In this document: in pieces, positions 16,579-27,100 of the stretch
Layout: each line of letters opens with the position of its first letter
Numbering within the stretch: position 1 is the stretch's first letter
DNA from: Dehalobacter sp. DCM
GTDB lineage: Bacteria > Bacillota > Desulfitobacteriia > Desulfitobacteriales > Syntrophobotulaceae
Reading direction: 5' to 3'
Assembly (NCBI RefSeq): GCF_024972775.1
Contig: NZ_CP092282.1
Span: 2,349,001 to 2,413,000, forward strand
Length of the DNA: 64,000 bases
Position numbers and translations under genes: made by a program
Notes under the pieces: generated by a model
What the model was told of the DNA's origin: nothing
Seen by the model: only the letters and a program-made list of their open reading frames with translations
Databases searched by the model: none

Positions 16579-17265
16579 ATGAATATTTTGATAATGAAGA
16601 CCTGGCTTAAACATTCGCTTGTCGTCCTGGCTATCCTGGCAGGTCTCGCCGGAGGCTCAGTATTCGTTATTAACAATTATGTGGAACGCATTGGTTCTCA
16701 ATATATTACCGTTGCTGCGGAAGTCCCGGAGGCGGATGTTATCTTAGTCCTGGGTGCTTATGTTTTTCCAAATGGGAAGGTATCACCGATGCTGAATGAT
16801 CGACTGACCGTGGCATACGAGATTTACACGCTTGGTAAAGCCTCTAAGATATTAGTTAGTGGTGATCACAGCCGCAAAGATTACGATGAAGTTAACGCGA
16901 TGAAGAAATTTCTTATTGACAAGAGTGTCCCGACCCAAGATATTTTTATGGACCATGCCGGTTTTAGTACCTATGAAAGCATGTACAGAGCGAGAGACAT
17001 ATTTCAGGCAAAAAGGGTTATTATCGTGACGCAGGGATATCACTTGATGCGGGCGGTATTTGATGCCAGACAGCTTGGGCTCGAAGCCTACGGTGTACCC
17101 TCTGATCTTCATGATTACGGTGTCGTTATGACATCCTATCAGTTGAGGGAAATCGCCGCCAGGAATAAGGATTTTTTTGTTGCCAAGCTAATCAAGCCTT
17201 TACCTACTTTCCTTGGCGAAGCCATACCAATAACGGGTGACGGAAGTACTACCGATGATCAATAA
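16579..17265 (+). CDS. YdcF/SanA family protein (DUF218)
   Basis: A 228-residue membrane-anchored protein with one N-terminal helix (about residues 10-32), then the DUF218 fold: ADVILVLGAYVFPNGKVSPML, RLTVAYEIY, KILVSGDHSR, DEVNAMKKFLI, FSTYESMYRARDIF and IIVTQGYHLMRAV. SanA-like members are linked to envelope barrier function and vancomycin resistance at high temperature in enterobacteria. The exact activity is unknown. ATG 16579 sits directly on the GAAGG binding site, so the true start may be TTG 16588 or ATG 16594 (MKTWLKHS), which have better spacing. Confidence 0.88.
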   Translation: MNILIMKTWLKHSLVVLAILAGLAGGSVFVINNYVERIGSQYITVAAEVPEADVILVLGAYVFPNGKVSPMLNDRLTVAYEIYTLGKASKILVSGDHSRKDYDEVNAMKKFLIDKSVPTQDIFMDHAGFSTYESMYRARDIFQAKRVIIVTQGYHLMRAVFDARQLGLEAYGVPSDLHDYGVVMTSYQLREIAARNKDFFVAKLIKPLPTFLGEAIPITGDGSTTDDQ

Positions 17266-17358
17266 AGGCGTTATCTGTTCGGCTCGCATATTGGTGCATC
17301 AATTGCGAGGATTTAATTTACATTATCCTGTATCCTTGATTTGTCTGGAGGTGATAGC

Positions 17359-17583
17359 GTGGAATGGATAGCTAAATTAAATGAAGCGGTCAATTATATT
17401 GAAGATAATCTCACCAGCGAAATTAGCTACGAGAAAGCGGCGCAAATTGCCTGTTGTTCGACTTTCCTTTTCAAAGAATGTTTTCCTAAATCGCCGATGT
17501 CCCGCTTTCTGAATACATCCGGCGGAGAAGAATTACCCTGGCAGCTTTCGATTATTGATTTGTTTCCTTATAAATCAAACTAA
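17359..17583 (+). pseudogene. AraC-family regulator, N-terminal remnant with frameshift and stop
   Basis: From GTG 17359 (after GGAGGTGATAGC) the frame reads EWIAKLNEAVNYIEDNLTSE, then ISYEKAAQIACCST, the start of an AraC-type HTH domain. One base is missing after ACCST. In the next frame the family sequence continues as FQRMFS-stop-IADVPLSEYI and RRRRITLAAFDY, with TAT changed to TAA, and then ends. So at least one frameshift, one nonsense change and loss of everything after about residue 67 have occurred. The matching C-terminal end of such a protein lies 5 kb away at 22590-22731. Confidence 0.8.
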
Positions 17584-17592
17584 CTTGAAAAG

Positions 17593-17634
17593 AAAACCAA
17601 GCATGCAAAATCTAACGGTCTTGGTTTTGCTTTG
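17593..17634 (+). terminator. Hairpin with T-rich tail after AraC remnant
   Basis: AAAACCAAG / CTTGGTTTT (17593-17601, 17620-17628) with an 18-base loop is followed by GCTTTG. It is a probable intrinsic terminator that insulates the signalling genes downstream. Confidence 0.6.
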
Positions 17635-17703
17635 TGATGACGAAACGACAAAAAAATACTTTTTAAACAAATTTCTATTAAGGATAAAAGGGATTTACCA
17701 AGC

Positions 17704-17732
17704 TTTACAGAATATGTTTTATATTCTGTAAA
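17704..17732. promoter_or_regulatory. Perfect 12-bp palindrome upstream of the REC module
   Basis: TTTACAGAATAT-GTTTT-ATATTCTGTAAA is a 12+12 perfect inverted repeat 45 bases before the start of the first REC gene. It is too AT-rich and lacks the tail of a terminator, so an operator for a dimeric regulator is the better reading. CTGTAA recurs at 17749-17754. Confidence 0.5.
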
Positions 17733-17776
17733 TTGCATTGTGCAAAATCTGTAATACTTAATAACGAGGTATCATT

Positions 17777-18952
17777 GTGAAAAAGCACATACTATTTGTT
17801 GATGATGAACCGATGTTGTTGCAAGGGATTAGGAGAATGCTTTGGCCATTACGTGAAGAATGGGAAATGTTTTTTGCCGAAGATGGACATTCGGCGCTTC
17901 AAATACTTCGAGAGAGTCCGATTGATGTGATCGTTTCAGATATGTGTATGCCGGGAATGGATGGTGCTGAGCTATTGCAAAACGTTTTGCAGCGGTTTCC
18001 GCATGTTATTCGCATTATGTTATCAGGGGATTCAGATCAGGAAAGAGTATTACGTTCTGTTATGCCAACCCATATGTTTTTAATTAAGCCCTGTGACACT
18101 ACTGTTTTAAAACAAACTGTCGACAGGGCTTCACGTTTAAAGAAACTTCTTAATAATGCCGATATTGCTAATATTGCCAATGGGATTGTACGCCTGCCGA
18201 GCATTCCCTTGCTTTATATGAATTTGTTACATGAAATACAGTCAGCCAGTCCATCGTTGGCAAGAATCGGAGAAATTATATCACAGGATTTGGGCATGTC
18301 GGCAAAAATTCTGCAGTTGGTGAACTCAGCGTTTTTTTCGCTGCCCAACCATATTAAAGATCCACGTCAAGCAGTTAATCTTTTAGGCTTAAATATTATC
18401 AAAGCTTTGGTTCTCTATGTGAATTTGTTTTTCGGAGAGGATTGCTTCGCCAGTGGTTTATCGACCAAAGATATTGGTGATCATAGTATGCAAGTAGGGA
18501 GTCTGGCAGGCAGGATTTATAAGCTGGAGTCTAAAAATGCGCAGCTTGAATCGGAAGTTTTGTGTATTGGTTTCTTACATGATATCGGTTCACTCATTTT
18601 AAATCAATTTCCCCAATATCGAAGAATTGTCTTAACCGCAGAAAAAGAAGCTGAAAGCAGCGTGCAATTAAATCAGGAAAAGGAAATGTTTGGAACGACT
18701 CATGCAGAGATTGGCGCCTATCTTTTAGGTATCTGGGGCTTACCGGATCATTTTATCGAAAACGTAGCCTTCCATCATCATCCTTCAAGTTATAACGGGC
18801 AGCATCATCTGGCGTTGACAGCCCTGCACGTTGCAGAAAATTTAGTGACTTCAGGTTATGATACGGCAAAGTGTCTGGAACGGCTTGATCAACCATACTT
18901 TGAGAACATCGATTTACCGAGTAAGCTGGAGGAATGGGCAAACTTATGTTAG
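17777..18952 (+). CDS. Response regulator with HDOD domain
   Basis: A 391-residue protein: REC domain (residues 1-120, FVDDEP, phospho-Asp D55 in VSDMCMPGMDG, Lys in LIKPCD), then an HDOD domain (about 140-340, VRLPSIPLLYMNLLHEI, ISQDLGMSAKILQLVNSAFF and DPRQAVNLLGLNIIKAL). HDOD domains are non-catalytic HD relatives that organise signalling complexes. A later FLHDIGSLILNQFP keeps an HD pair. The start is GTG 17777 after an ACGAGGTATC site. The gene is followed at 25 bases by another REC gene, so the three REC genes form one operon. Confidence 0.92.
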   Translation: MKKHILFVDDEPMLLQGIRRMLWPLREEWEMFFAEDGHSALQILRESPIDVIVSDMCMPGMDGAELLQNVLQRFPHVIRIMLSGDSDQERVLRSVMPTHMFLIKPCDTTVLKQTVDRASRLKKLLNNADIANIANGIVRLPSIPLLYMNLLHEIQSASPSLARIGEIISQDLGMSAKILQLVNSAFFSLPNHIKDPRQAVNLLGLNIIKALVLYVNLFFGEDCFASGLSTKDIGDHSMQVGSLAGRIYKLESKNAQLESEVLCIGFLHDIGSLILNQFPQYRRIVLTAEKEAESSVQLNQEKEMFGTTHAEIGAYLLGIWGLPDHFIENVAFHHHPSSYNGQHHLALTALHVAENLVTSGYDTAKCLERLDQPYFENIDLPSKLEEWANLC

Positions 18953-18977
18953 AACGTCAGTAATCAGGAGGGAGAGC

Positions 18978-20120
18978 ATGAATAATAAAGTACTTTTAGT
19001 CGATGATGATCCTTATGTCTTACAAGCTTATACGAGAACTTTGAGGGGCAGCTTCAGCATAAAAACAGCGAAAAGCGGAACCGAAGGTTTAGAAATCTTG
19101 AAAGAGGAAGGTCCTTATGCAGTTGTTGTTTCTGATTACCTTATGCCGAAAATGGACGGCGTCCAATTTCTTGCCCAAACAAAAGAGTTGTACCCTGATA
19201 CCGTTCGGATAATGTTATCCGGGCAAGCAGATTTAGATGCATCAATTCAGGCAGTCAATGAAGGGAATATTTTTCGATTTCTGAACAAACCTTGTTCTCC
19301 TCATCATTTTATTAAAACGCTGAATGCCGCGATAGAACAATATAGCTTAGTAATCGCTGAACGGGAATTACTTGAAAAGACCCTAAAAGGGAGTATCAAG
19401 CTGCTTTTAGAAGTCAACAATGCCCTGGATTCGCGTGCTTTCAGGCATATTAAAAGATTGCGGATACTTGCCGGCGCTATGGCCAAACGCCTGAAAATAG
19501 ATAATAGATGGGAAGCTGAAATAGCAGTTATGCTGTCGCAAGTTGGTTGCATTGTTGTTCCGCAAGAAATCGAAAAAAAGCAACTTGCTAATGAACCACT
19601 TACGGATGAAGAAAAGGAAATATTTTTTTCTCATGCTCAGTTTGGTAAAAGTCTTCTGATGAATATCCCACGGTTGGAGAGTATTGCCGAAGGCGTCTAT
19701 TACCAATTCAAACAGTATGATGGACGAGGCTTTCCTAATGACAGTAAAAAAGGTAAAGAAATTCCTCTACTTGGTAGAATCTTGAAAGTGCTGTTAGATT
19801 TTAATGCCCTCCTTGAGTCTGGTATGGCTCCTTTTAAAGCGACGGATGAAATGATTCAAAGAAAAGGCTACTATGATCCGGATATCATCGCGGCGTTAAA
19901 TGCTGAATTACATAAGACGGCAAAAGGATATGTCGTAACTCCGGTTATGATATCTGACCTGGTGTATGGTATGATCCTGGCAGACGATATAACAGATAAT
20001 AATGGATCAGTGCTAGTTAGGCAGGGACAAGAAATTACCGAAGTTTTACAATTGCGGCTCCTTGTATTTTCACGTTTGGGCCGCGTTACTGAACCTGTTA
20101 AGGTATTGAAACCAATCTGA
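18978..20120 (+). CDS. Response regulator with degenerate HD-GYP domain
   Basis: A 380-residue protein: REC domain (VDDDPYV, phospho-Asp D53 in VSDYLMPKMDG, Lys in FLNKPC), then a domain that aligns with HD-GYP but has lost its metal ligands. The place of LHDIGKIGIP reads LSQVGCIVVP, and the place of HHE-x2-DGSGYP reads QFKQYDGRGFP. It should not hydrolyse c-di-GMP but could bind it or serve as a scaffold. The C-terminal 60 residues (GMILADDITDNNGSVLVRQG) form an extra small domain common in such regulators. ATG 18978 has AGGAGGGAGAGC upstream. A 40-residue upstream extension overlaps the preceding gene and is rejected. Confidence 0.88.
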   Translation: MNNKVLLVDDDPYVLQAYTRTLRGSFSIKTAKSGTEGLEILKEEGPYAVVVSDYLMPKMDGVQFLAQTKELYPDTVRIMLSGQADLDASIQAVNEGNIFRFLNKPCSPHHFIKTLNAAIEQYSLVIAERELLEKTLKGSIKLLLEVNNALDSRAFRHIKRLRILAGAMAKRLKIDNRWEAEIAVMLSQVGCIVVPQEIEKKQLANEPLTDEEKEIFFSHAQFGKSLLMNIPRLESIAEGVYYQFKQYDGRGFPNDSKKGKEIPLLGRILKVLLDFNALLESGMAPFKATDEMIQRKGYYDPDIIAALNAELHKTAKGYVVTPVMISDLVYGMILADDITDNNGSVLVRQGQEITEVLQLRLLVFSRLGRVTEPVKVLKPI

Positions 20121-20174
20121 TTATAATTCGGATCATTTCCTTTTAGTGAAAAAAAGATAAGGGGGCTCCCTTAG

Positions 20175-22547
20175 ATGAATAAAAAAATTCGAATATTAAT
20201 CATTGATGATAACTCGCTCTATTGGATGTATTTGCGTAAAGCTCTCAAAGTTACGGCTATTGAAGGGGATGTCGTTGAGTGCGGCGATGTTGCTTCGGGT
20301 ATTGAGTGGTTGACAGATGACTCTTTTGATTGTATTATTCTTGACTATGTACTGCCCGACGGCAATGGTTTAGCCGTTCTCGAAATGAGGAGGGCCTTAA
20401 ATATACCCACCCCTGTCATCGTCTTAACAGGTGAAGGCGGAGAACAAATCGCCGTAGAATTAATGAAAGCAGGCGCAAGTGATTATATTTCTAAATCTTC
20501 CCTGACTCCCGAACGTTTGGCGCAAAGTATTAAGAATGTAATATATGCTTTTCAGATTGAAAAACAAATCAAACGATCGGAAGAAATATTGAAGAAATAT
20601 CAAATTCTATCTGATTATGCCCGGGATATTATTTTATTCATACGTTCGGATGGTCAGATACTCGAAGCAAATCATTCGGCAGTGGCTGCTTACGGGTACA
20701 GTTATGAAGAGATGACCTCATTAAATATCCAGGATTTACATTACGATAACATTGATCGGCAATTTGAACATGTGCTGGATAAGGCAAATACGGATGGAAT
20801 TTTATTTGAGACGCTGCATTATAGGAAAGACGGTAGTTCTTTTCCGGTCGAGGTAAGTTCCAGGGGTGCTTTAATCGGTAACGATACCGTTGTCTTAAGC
20901 GTGATACGTGATATCACACTTCATAAGGAAGCGGATAATTTGTTGCGGCAAAGCGAGGAAAAATACAGTTCGATTTTTAAACTCTCCCGGGATGTAATTT
21001 TTATCACGAACATTGATGGATTGATTCTCGACATTAATCAGATGGGTTCAGAGATATATGGTTATACAGGGGAAGAGTTTCAAACCATGAAGATTCAGAA
21101 TCTGTATAATAATCCTGATGATAGACTCGATCTTCTGAAAGAAATCACTCAAAATGGTTTTGTAAAAGATTATCCGCTCACATTAAAAAAACGTAACGGG
21201 GTTTTAGTCTTAAATTTGTTGACAGCGAATATTAGGGAAAATGAAATCGGACACACTATCATTCAGGGAATATTAAGGGATGTTACGCAGAGCAAGATAG
21301 CGGAGGAGAACCTACACCATGCTCATGCCCAGATTAACCATCTGTTAGGTTCTATCTCATCAATTCTGATTGGCGTATCTTCGGATGACAAAATCAACCA
21401 ATGGAATTCAGCCGCCGAAAAATATTTTGGAATCACTGTCGATAAAGTGATAGGGGAATGTATTCAAGAATGTAAAATTGATTGGGATTGGCTTAAAATT
21501 CAAAAACATTACTCCGATTGCAAAAAGCACAAAAAACCTGTCCATATTGAGAATCTGCATTATAGTAATCTAAATAAAGAGAGAAGACTCTTAGTTCTGG
21601 ATATTAACCACATCCAGGATGCTGATGGGAAGAATTGGGGATATGTTTTTTTGGGAACAGATGTCACCGAGCAAAAGAAACTTGAATCGCAATCTATATT
21701 AAAGCAAAAAATGGAATCGATCGGACAGCTAGCGGCGGGCATCGCTCATGAGATTAACACACCGATGCAATATATCGGCGATAATACACGGTTTCTTAAC
21801 GACTCTTTTCAAGGTATTCTGGCAATTCTCAAAAAATATCAAAATCTAATAAATAATGTGAATAGCATCGGATTCAGCTCCGAATTACCTTCCGAAATCG
21901 AAAAACTGAATCATTTTGCTAAGGAAATCGACTTGGATTATTTACAAGAGGAGGTTCCCAAAGCAATTAATGAATCACTGGAAGGAATCAATCGAGTCAG
22001 TAATTTAGTATTAACGATGAAGGATTTTTCACATCCAGGCAATCAAGGAAAAATATTTTGCGATATCAATAATGGAATTGAAAAAACAGTTTTTATTTCC
22101 AAACACGAATGGAAGTATGTTGCAGATCTGGAGTTTGAGCCACAGTCTGAATTGCCTATGGTCTATTGTGCGATTGACCAGATCAATCAGGTAATACTTA
22201 ATATGATCATTAATTCTGCCCATGCCGTAAAAGAGCATATTGAGAGTGGTAAAATTACCAGGGGCAAGATAATTATTCGAACAGAAAACGCAGATCCTTT
22301 TATCCGGATAACGATCCAAGATACCGGCATAGGAATCCCAGACAAAATTGTTGACAAGATATTTGATCCATTCTTTACGACGAAAGAGGTTGGTAAAGGC
22401 ACAGGGCAAGGTCTCTCCATAGCCCATGATATTATTGTTAATAAACATCACGGTTCCATTGAGGTCAATTCAGAGGCGGGAAATGGGGCAACTTTTATCA
22501 TTACCCTGCCAATAATTGATGATAGTTCTGCAAGGCCCAAATACTGA
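20175..22547 (+). CDS. Hybrid sensor kinase REC-PAS-PAS-PAS-HisKA-HATPase
   Basis: A 790-residue soluble kinase. The receiver domain is N-terminal ([10 protein letters not shown]57 in [12 protein letters not shown]). Three PAS domains follow at about 140-255, 265-380 and 390-500, each ending in the usual DIT/DVT linker. The dimerisation/phospho-acceptor helix has H525 in [15 protein letters not shown], and the ATPase domain has [36 protein letters not shown]. The [10 protein letters not shown] pattern and long spacer are typical of kinases that work with REC-HDOD/HD-GYP partners. No membrane segment is present, so a cytoplasmic signal is likely. GGGGG before ATG 20175 is an acceptable ribosome site. 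It is the third gene of the module. Confidence 0.93.
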   Translation: MNKKIRILIIDDNSLYWMYLRKALKVTAIEGDVVECGDVASGIEWLTDDSFDCIILDYVLPDGNGLAVLEMRRALNIPTPVIVLTGEGGEQIAVELMKAGASDYISKSSLTPERLAQSIKNVIYAFQIEKQIKRSEEILKKYQILSDYARDIILFIRSDGQILEANHSAVAAYGYSYEEMTSLNIQDLHYDNIDRQFEHVLDKANTDGILFETLHYRKDGSSFPVEVSSRGALIGNDTVVLSVIRDITLHKEADNLLRQSEEKYSSIFKLSRDVIFITNIDGLILDINQMGSEIYGYTGEEFQTMKIQNLYNNPDDRLDLLKEITQNGFVKDYPLTLKKRNGVLVLNLLTANIRENEIGHTIIQGILRDVTQSKIAEENLHHAHAQINHLLGSISSILIGVSSDDKINQWNSAAEKYFGITVDKVIGECIQECKIDWDWLKIQKHYSDCKKHKKPVHIENLHYSNLNKERRLLVLDINHIQDADGKNWGYVFLGTDVTEQKKLESQSILKQKMESIGQLAAGIAHEINTPMQYIGDNTRFLNDSFQGILAILKKYQNLINNVNSIGFSSELPSEIEKLNHFAKEIDLDYLQEEVPKAINESLEGINRVSNLVLTMKDFSHPGNQGKIFCDINNGIEKTVFISKHEWKYVADLEFEPQSELPMVYCAIDQINQVILNMIINSAHAVKEHIESGKITRGKIIIRTENADPFIRITIQDTGIGIPDKIVDKIFDPFFTTKEVGKGTGQGLSIAHDIIVNKHHGSIEVNSEAGNGATFIITLPIIDDSSARPKY

Positions 22548-22589
22548 ATATCCTCGGCGGTCTCAAATTAGATACCCCATATTTCTAAG

Positions 22590-22731
22590 GCAAAAACGGA
22601 TTGTAACAGAGTGGTTACCGACCTCCGGTTACGAGTATGCCAATGCCCCGGACCTTGAGGTGTATTTTGAAGGAGACCAGCTGGCGGATGACTATCGAAG
22701 TGAAGTATGGCTGCCTTTAATTAAAAAGTAA
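22590..22731 (+). pseudogene. AraC/GyrI-type regulator, C-terminal remnant
   Basis: The frame KRIVTEWLPTSGYEYANAPD followed by LEVYFEGDQLADDYRSEVWL and PLIKK-stop is the standard end of AraC regulators with a GyrI-like effector domain. No start or binding site precedes it, and the upstream sequence runs straight into the end of the kinase gene. Together with the N-terminal remnant at 17359 it accounts for both ends of one gene in the same orientation, with the middle (about 180 residues) missing. Confidence 0.75.
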
Positions 22732-22752
22732 TAATACAATTACGGTCAGCTT

Positions 22753-22819
22753 AAAAATTGACTATTTTCTAAAATCACTACACTAGATTACTCAATGCTA
22801 AAACGGCATATTTTTAAAC
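22753..22819 (+). repeat. Imperfect direct repeat, right copy
   Basis: Partner of 15497-15563 (see blocks ACTATTTTCTAAAAT, CACTAGATTACT, CTAAAACGGCAT). It lies immediately after the AraC C-terminal remnant and runs into a long hairpin at 22817. Confidence 0.6.
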
Positions 22820-22863
22820 ATTAAGATCTCTCAACGCTGTTAGGCTGGAGGGATCTTAATGTT
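22817..22863 (+). terminator. 16-bp hairpin before sbcD
   Basis: AACATTAAGATCTCTC / GAGGGATCTTAATGTT (one G-T pair) with a 15-base loop, followed by TATATAT. The stem is strong but the T-run is poor. It could terminate transcription from the signalling region or mark the edge of a mobile segment. Confidence 0.55.
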
Positions 22864-22977
22864 TATATATGGCAAAAGGATTCCGGAATAGCGTGTTGAA
22901 TTAAAGGACGATAGGGATATTCTGAAATGGGATAACCATAATCGCGCATATACACTGTAAAGGAGTAAGCGGATATT

Positions 22978-24132
22978 ATGAAGCTGCTGCACACCGCCGA
23001 TCTGCATATAGGCAAGCGTGTCAACGAATTCAGCATGCTGGATGATCAAGAATACATACTGCTGGATATTCTACGGATCATCGATGAGACCAAACCCGAG
23101 GGCATCCTGCTCGCCGGGGATATCTATGATAAAAGCGTACCACCCGGCGAAGCTGTCGATGTGCTCGATGAGTTTCTGACCGGGCTTGTGGAACGGCGTC
23201 TTCAAGTCTTTGTGGTCAGCGGCAATCATGACTCGCCGGAACGTTTGAATTTCGGCAGCCGCATCCTGCAAAAGGCCGGGCTGCATATCGCCGGCACATT
23301 TGACGGAAAGTTGAAGAAGATAACCTTGAATGATGCTTATGGGCCGGTCCATATCTACTTGCTGCCATTTATTAAACCGGCGCAGGTCCAGGCGTATTAT
23401 CCCGAAGAAAGTATTGCGTCGTATACAAAGGCTGTCCAAACAGTCCTGGATCAGGCGCAGATTGATACGCAGGAACGCAACGTCTTAGTCTGTCATCAAT
23501 TTATCACGAGCGGCACGGAACAGCCGGAACGGTCAGAATCGGAAACGGTGGCGCTGGGAGGGCTGGATAACGTCGATGCTGCTGTCTTTACTGCCTTTGA
23601 TTATGTTGCGTTGGGTCACCTGCATGGGCCGCAGCGAATTGGGGCAGAGACGATTCGGTATTCCGGATCGCCGCTGAAATATTCCTTTTCGGAGGCACGT
23701 CAGCATAAATCCCTCACTTTGCTGGAATTGCATGAAAAAGGAACCGTGAGCATAGAAAAAATACCGCTGCAAGCACGGCGTGATCTGCGCGAAATCAAAG
23801 GGCCGCTGGCTGAACTGCTTTCAATTGGCGACACCGAGAGTAATTCATCCGAAGATTATATCCGGGCGATACTCACCGATGACAATGAGATCTATGATGC
23901 GATCGGGCAACTACGTCAAGTCTATCCCAATGTGATGCGTTTGGATTTTGAAAACAGTCGCAACCGCCAGACTGCAGACTCCCGAACCGCCGCTTCAGGG
24001 GATATCACCCGCGTAATGCCGCTTGAGCTATTTAAAGAATTCTATGCAAAACAGAATAATAGTGAAATGACAGAGGAACAGCAGGCAATCATGAACAGGA
24101 TCATCGAGCAGGCCGGAGGTGCGCGGCAATGA
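22978..24132 (+). CDS. sbcD: Exonuclease subunit SbcD (Mre11 family)
   Basis: The nuclease subunit of the SbcCD complex, which cleaves DNA hairpins and protein-blocked ends. The 384-residue protein has the calcineurin-like phosphoesterase motifs HTADLHIGK, LAGDIYDKS, VSGNHDSPERL, VCHQFI and ALGHLHGPQ. The start ATG 22978 has AAAGGAGTAAGC upstream. The stop overlaps the sbcC start by four bases (ATGA), which indicates translational coupling. Confidence 0.96.
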   Translation: MKLLHTADLHIGKRVNEFSMLDDQEYILLDILRIIDETKPEGILLAGDIYDKSVPPGEAVDVLDEFLTGLVERRLQVFVVSGNHDSPERLNFGSRILQKAGLHIAGTFDGKLKKITLNDAYGPVHIYLLPFIKPAQVQAYYPEESIASYTKAVQTVLDQAQIDTQERNVLVCHQFITSGTEQPERSESETVALGGLDNVDAAVFTAFDYVALGHLHGPQRIGAETIRYSGSPLKYSFSEARQHKSLTLLELHEKGTVSIEKIPLQARRDLREIKGPLAELLSIGDTESNSSEDYIRAILTDDNEIYDAIGQLRQVYPNVMRLDFENSRNRQTADSRTAASGDITRVMPLELFKEFYAKQNNSEMTEEQQAIMNRIIEQAGGARQ

Positions 24133-27100
24133 AACCATTACATGTTGTGATGAGTGCCTTCGGACCGTATGCCGGAACAATCGAGGTACCCCTCGCTCAA
24201 CTGGGAGATCAGGGACTCTTTTTGATCACCGGGGATACGGGTGCAGGTAAAACAACGCTCTTTGATGCCATTGCTTTTGCCTTATTTGACGGTGCCAGCG
24301 GTTCCGTACGCACCGTCGATACCCTGCGCAGCGATTTTGCCGGTCCGGAGATAAAAACGTTTGTCGAAGTATCCTTTTCCCATAAAGGACAGCTCTATAA
24401 AGTAACCCGTAACCCGAAATACGAACGTCCGAAAAAAAGCGGTACAGGCGTCACCATGGAAAGCGCCGATGCCACACTTATTTTGCCTGACGGCAGTGTC
24501 GTATCCGGCAACACCAAGGTCACAGAAAAAATCAACCAACTCCTCGGCATCGACTTCAAGCAGTTCAAACAAATTGCCATGATCGCCCAAGGGGAGTTCT
24601 TGAAAATGCTCCTGGCGGAAAGCACGGAACGGGCAGGAATCTTCCGCAAAGTATTCAATACAGACATTTATCTGATGATACAGGATGAATTAAAGCGGCA
24701 AGAAAAAGAACTTAAAAAACAATGCGAAGAAAAAACTCAAGGCATTTTGCAGCATTTAGACGGTATTCAGTACCGGCCGGACACGAAGGAAAACGAAAGT
24801 CCTGCGATTTGTGATCATGCCGAAGTTGCGGCAGCAGAAGATCAAGAACAAGAAAGCAATCACGAACTAGGTCAAGACGTTTATAAGGCTCAAAACGACG
24901 ATTACGATAAGAATATAGACAAGCAGATCGTTGATCAGTTGGTTGAACCCTACAGAGACATTGCTCAATTAACGGCCAGCCGCAGCATCCATAATACGGA
25001 GAAAATTATTCATTTGCTGAATGAGGCCAATGGACTGGAAGAGGGTTATTATTCCATGATCCGGGAGCAAGCGGATATGTTGTCCCAAGCCATGCTGGCC
25101 AAGGTCTCTCAACTGACCGAAGCAGAGTTTATCAACCAGTTATTCGCTGAGCTTCACGCCGCCCAAAACGCAATGGCTATGCTTTTAGCGAAAAAGGAGC
25201 AGATGAATCAGGATGACGTGCGTTCCAAATCTGCAGAAAAAGCGCTGCATAAGGTCAAACCGGCGGAGGATGCTTATCGGCGGGAGGAGAAAGCCTGCCG
25301 CGACCTCAAACAGCAAATGAAAGAGCTGCAGGAGTCTATTCTTCAGCTTAAACCCAAAACAGAAACATATCAGGTTTTATGGCAGAGCGAACAACAAAAA
25401 GATCCCCTCCGGGATAAACTGACGGCGCAGATCGCGCAAATCCGTCGGGAACTGCCGAACTACAAGCGAGTGGAAGACCTTAAAAAAGGGCAGGGGCAGT
25501 TAACCCGGGAACTGGAAAAAGCCGAACAGGATCTGGCAGATATGCGGCATAAAAAAGAAACGGACAGTTTACGTCTGGAAGATCTTCGCCAGGAAGCTGA
25601 GGCCTTGAGTGACGCTGAAGCTCGTCTGCTGGCGTGTAAAAATGCGTTGGACCGTTTGGCAATACGTGAAAATGATTTAAATGGTTTGGCTGGGCATATC
25701 TACACCATCGAGCAGCTGCAGCATGAATACAGCGTGCTGCACGACGACTACGTTCGGTCAGAAAACGCCTATACCGTCATCGCTGAGGAATATCTTGGGA
25801 AAGAAACTGCTTTTTGGCGTGACCAGGCCGGACTTATCGCCCGGAGCCTCCGGGACGGTTCGCCCTGTCCGGTCTGCGGTTCACGGGAACACCCTCAAAA
25901 AGCGGTGATCACAGCAGATGCCCCGACGGAAGCAGAGCTGAAAGAATTGAAAGCCAACAAAGAGGCAAAACAGCGGCTCCGGGAGCAAGCAAGCAAAAAT
26001 GCCGGGATGAAGAAAGCCCAAATCGAGAATTCCGAAGGGCATGTGCTCGCCTCGGCTTACAAGCTGTTCCAGGAGCGGACGCCTAAAGCTATCCCATCAT
26101 TAGCCCAGCTGGTCCAGAATGAACAGGCTATGGTCTTAGCCGCAAAAGAAAACGAAATAGCGTTACACGCCATCCAGTTGAGCCGGAACAAACGCCGGCA
26201 GGAAGGCAGCGTGCAAATTCGGTCACTGGAAGATTTACTGAAGCAAACGGAAGCGGCTATCGCTCAAATGACGGAACAGCGCGGGACGTTGGCCCAACGG
26301 GTCAGTGCGGGGAGCAAAGAATTGGAAACCCTGCAGGCTGCTTTAGCCTATCCTTCCATCGAAATAGCTGACCAGATGATTCAAAAGCTGTCAGGCAAAC
26401 TCAATGATTTGAAAGCGGCTCTGCAAAAAGCAGATAAGGACTATCACAGCGCGAAAGAGCTGTTGGATACACTGATTGGACGATATCATGTCCAGGAAGA
26501 AAGCATTAATAAGCTATCGGCTGAATGCGAACGGACGTTTGCGGAATATACAGCGGCGTACACGGAAGCGGGTTTTCCGGATGAAGACACGTATCATGCC
26601 GCTTTGCTGCCGGAAGTGATGCTCCAGCGTTTAAAAGAAAGCATCACGGCTTACGGTGAAGCCTGCCGGAAGACGGAAGCGGATATCCTCCGGCTCCAGG
26701 AAAACACACGAAACAAGAAACCTCAGGCCACAGACCGGATCATCGAAGAGCAAAACGCGCTTCAATCAAAAAAACAGGACTGTGACGACACGATGCAAGC
26801 GGTGGCGATTCGGCTGCAAAACAACAGCCATATTGTGCGAGTGGTCACCGAAGCAGAAAAAGCCCGGAAGAAACTCGAAGCTGACTATATCGTTGTCAGT
26901 CAACTGGCCAAAACAGCTAACGGAGAAATATCCGGAAAGCAAAAGCTGGCCTTCGAGCAATATGTTCAAGCGTCTTATTTTAACCAAATCATTGCCGAAG
27001 CCAATAAACGGCTTGGGGTTATGTCCAACCGCCGCTATGAACTGCTGCGCAGAGAAAACGCGGCCGATAACCGGTCGCAATCCGGGTTGGATTTGGATGT

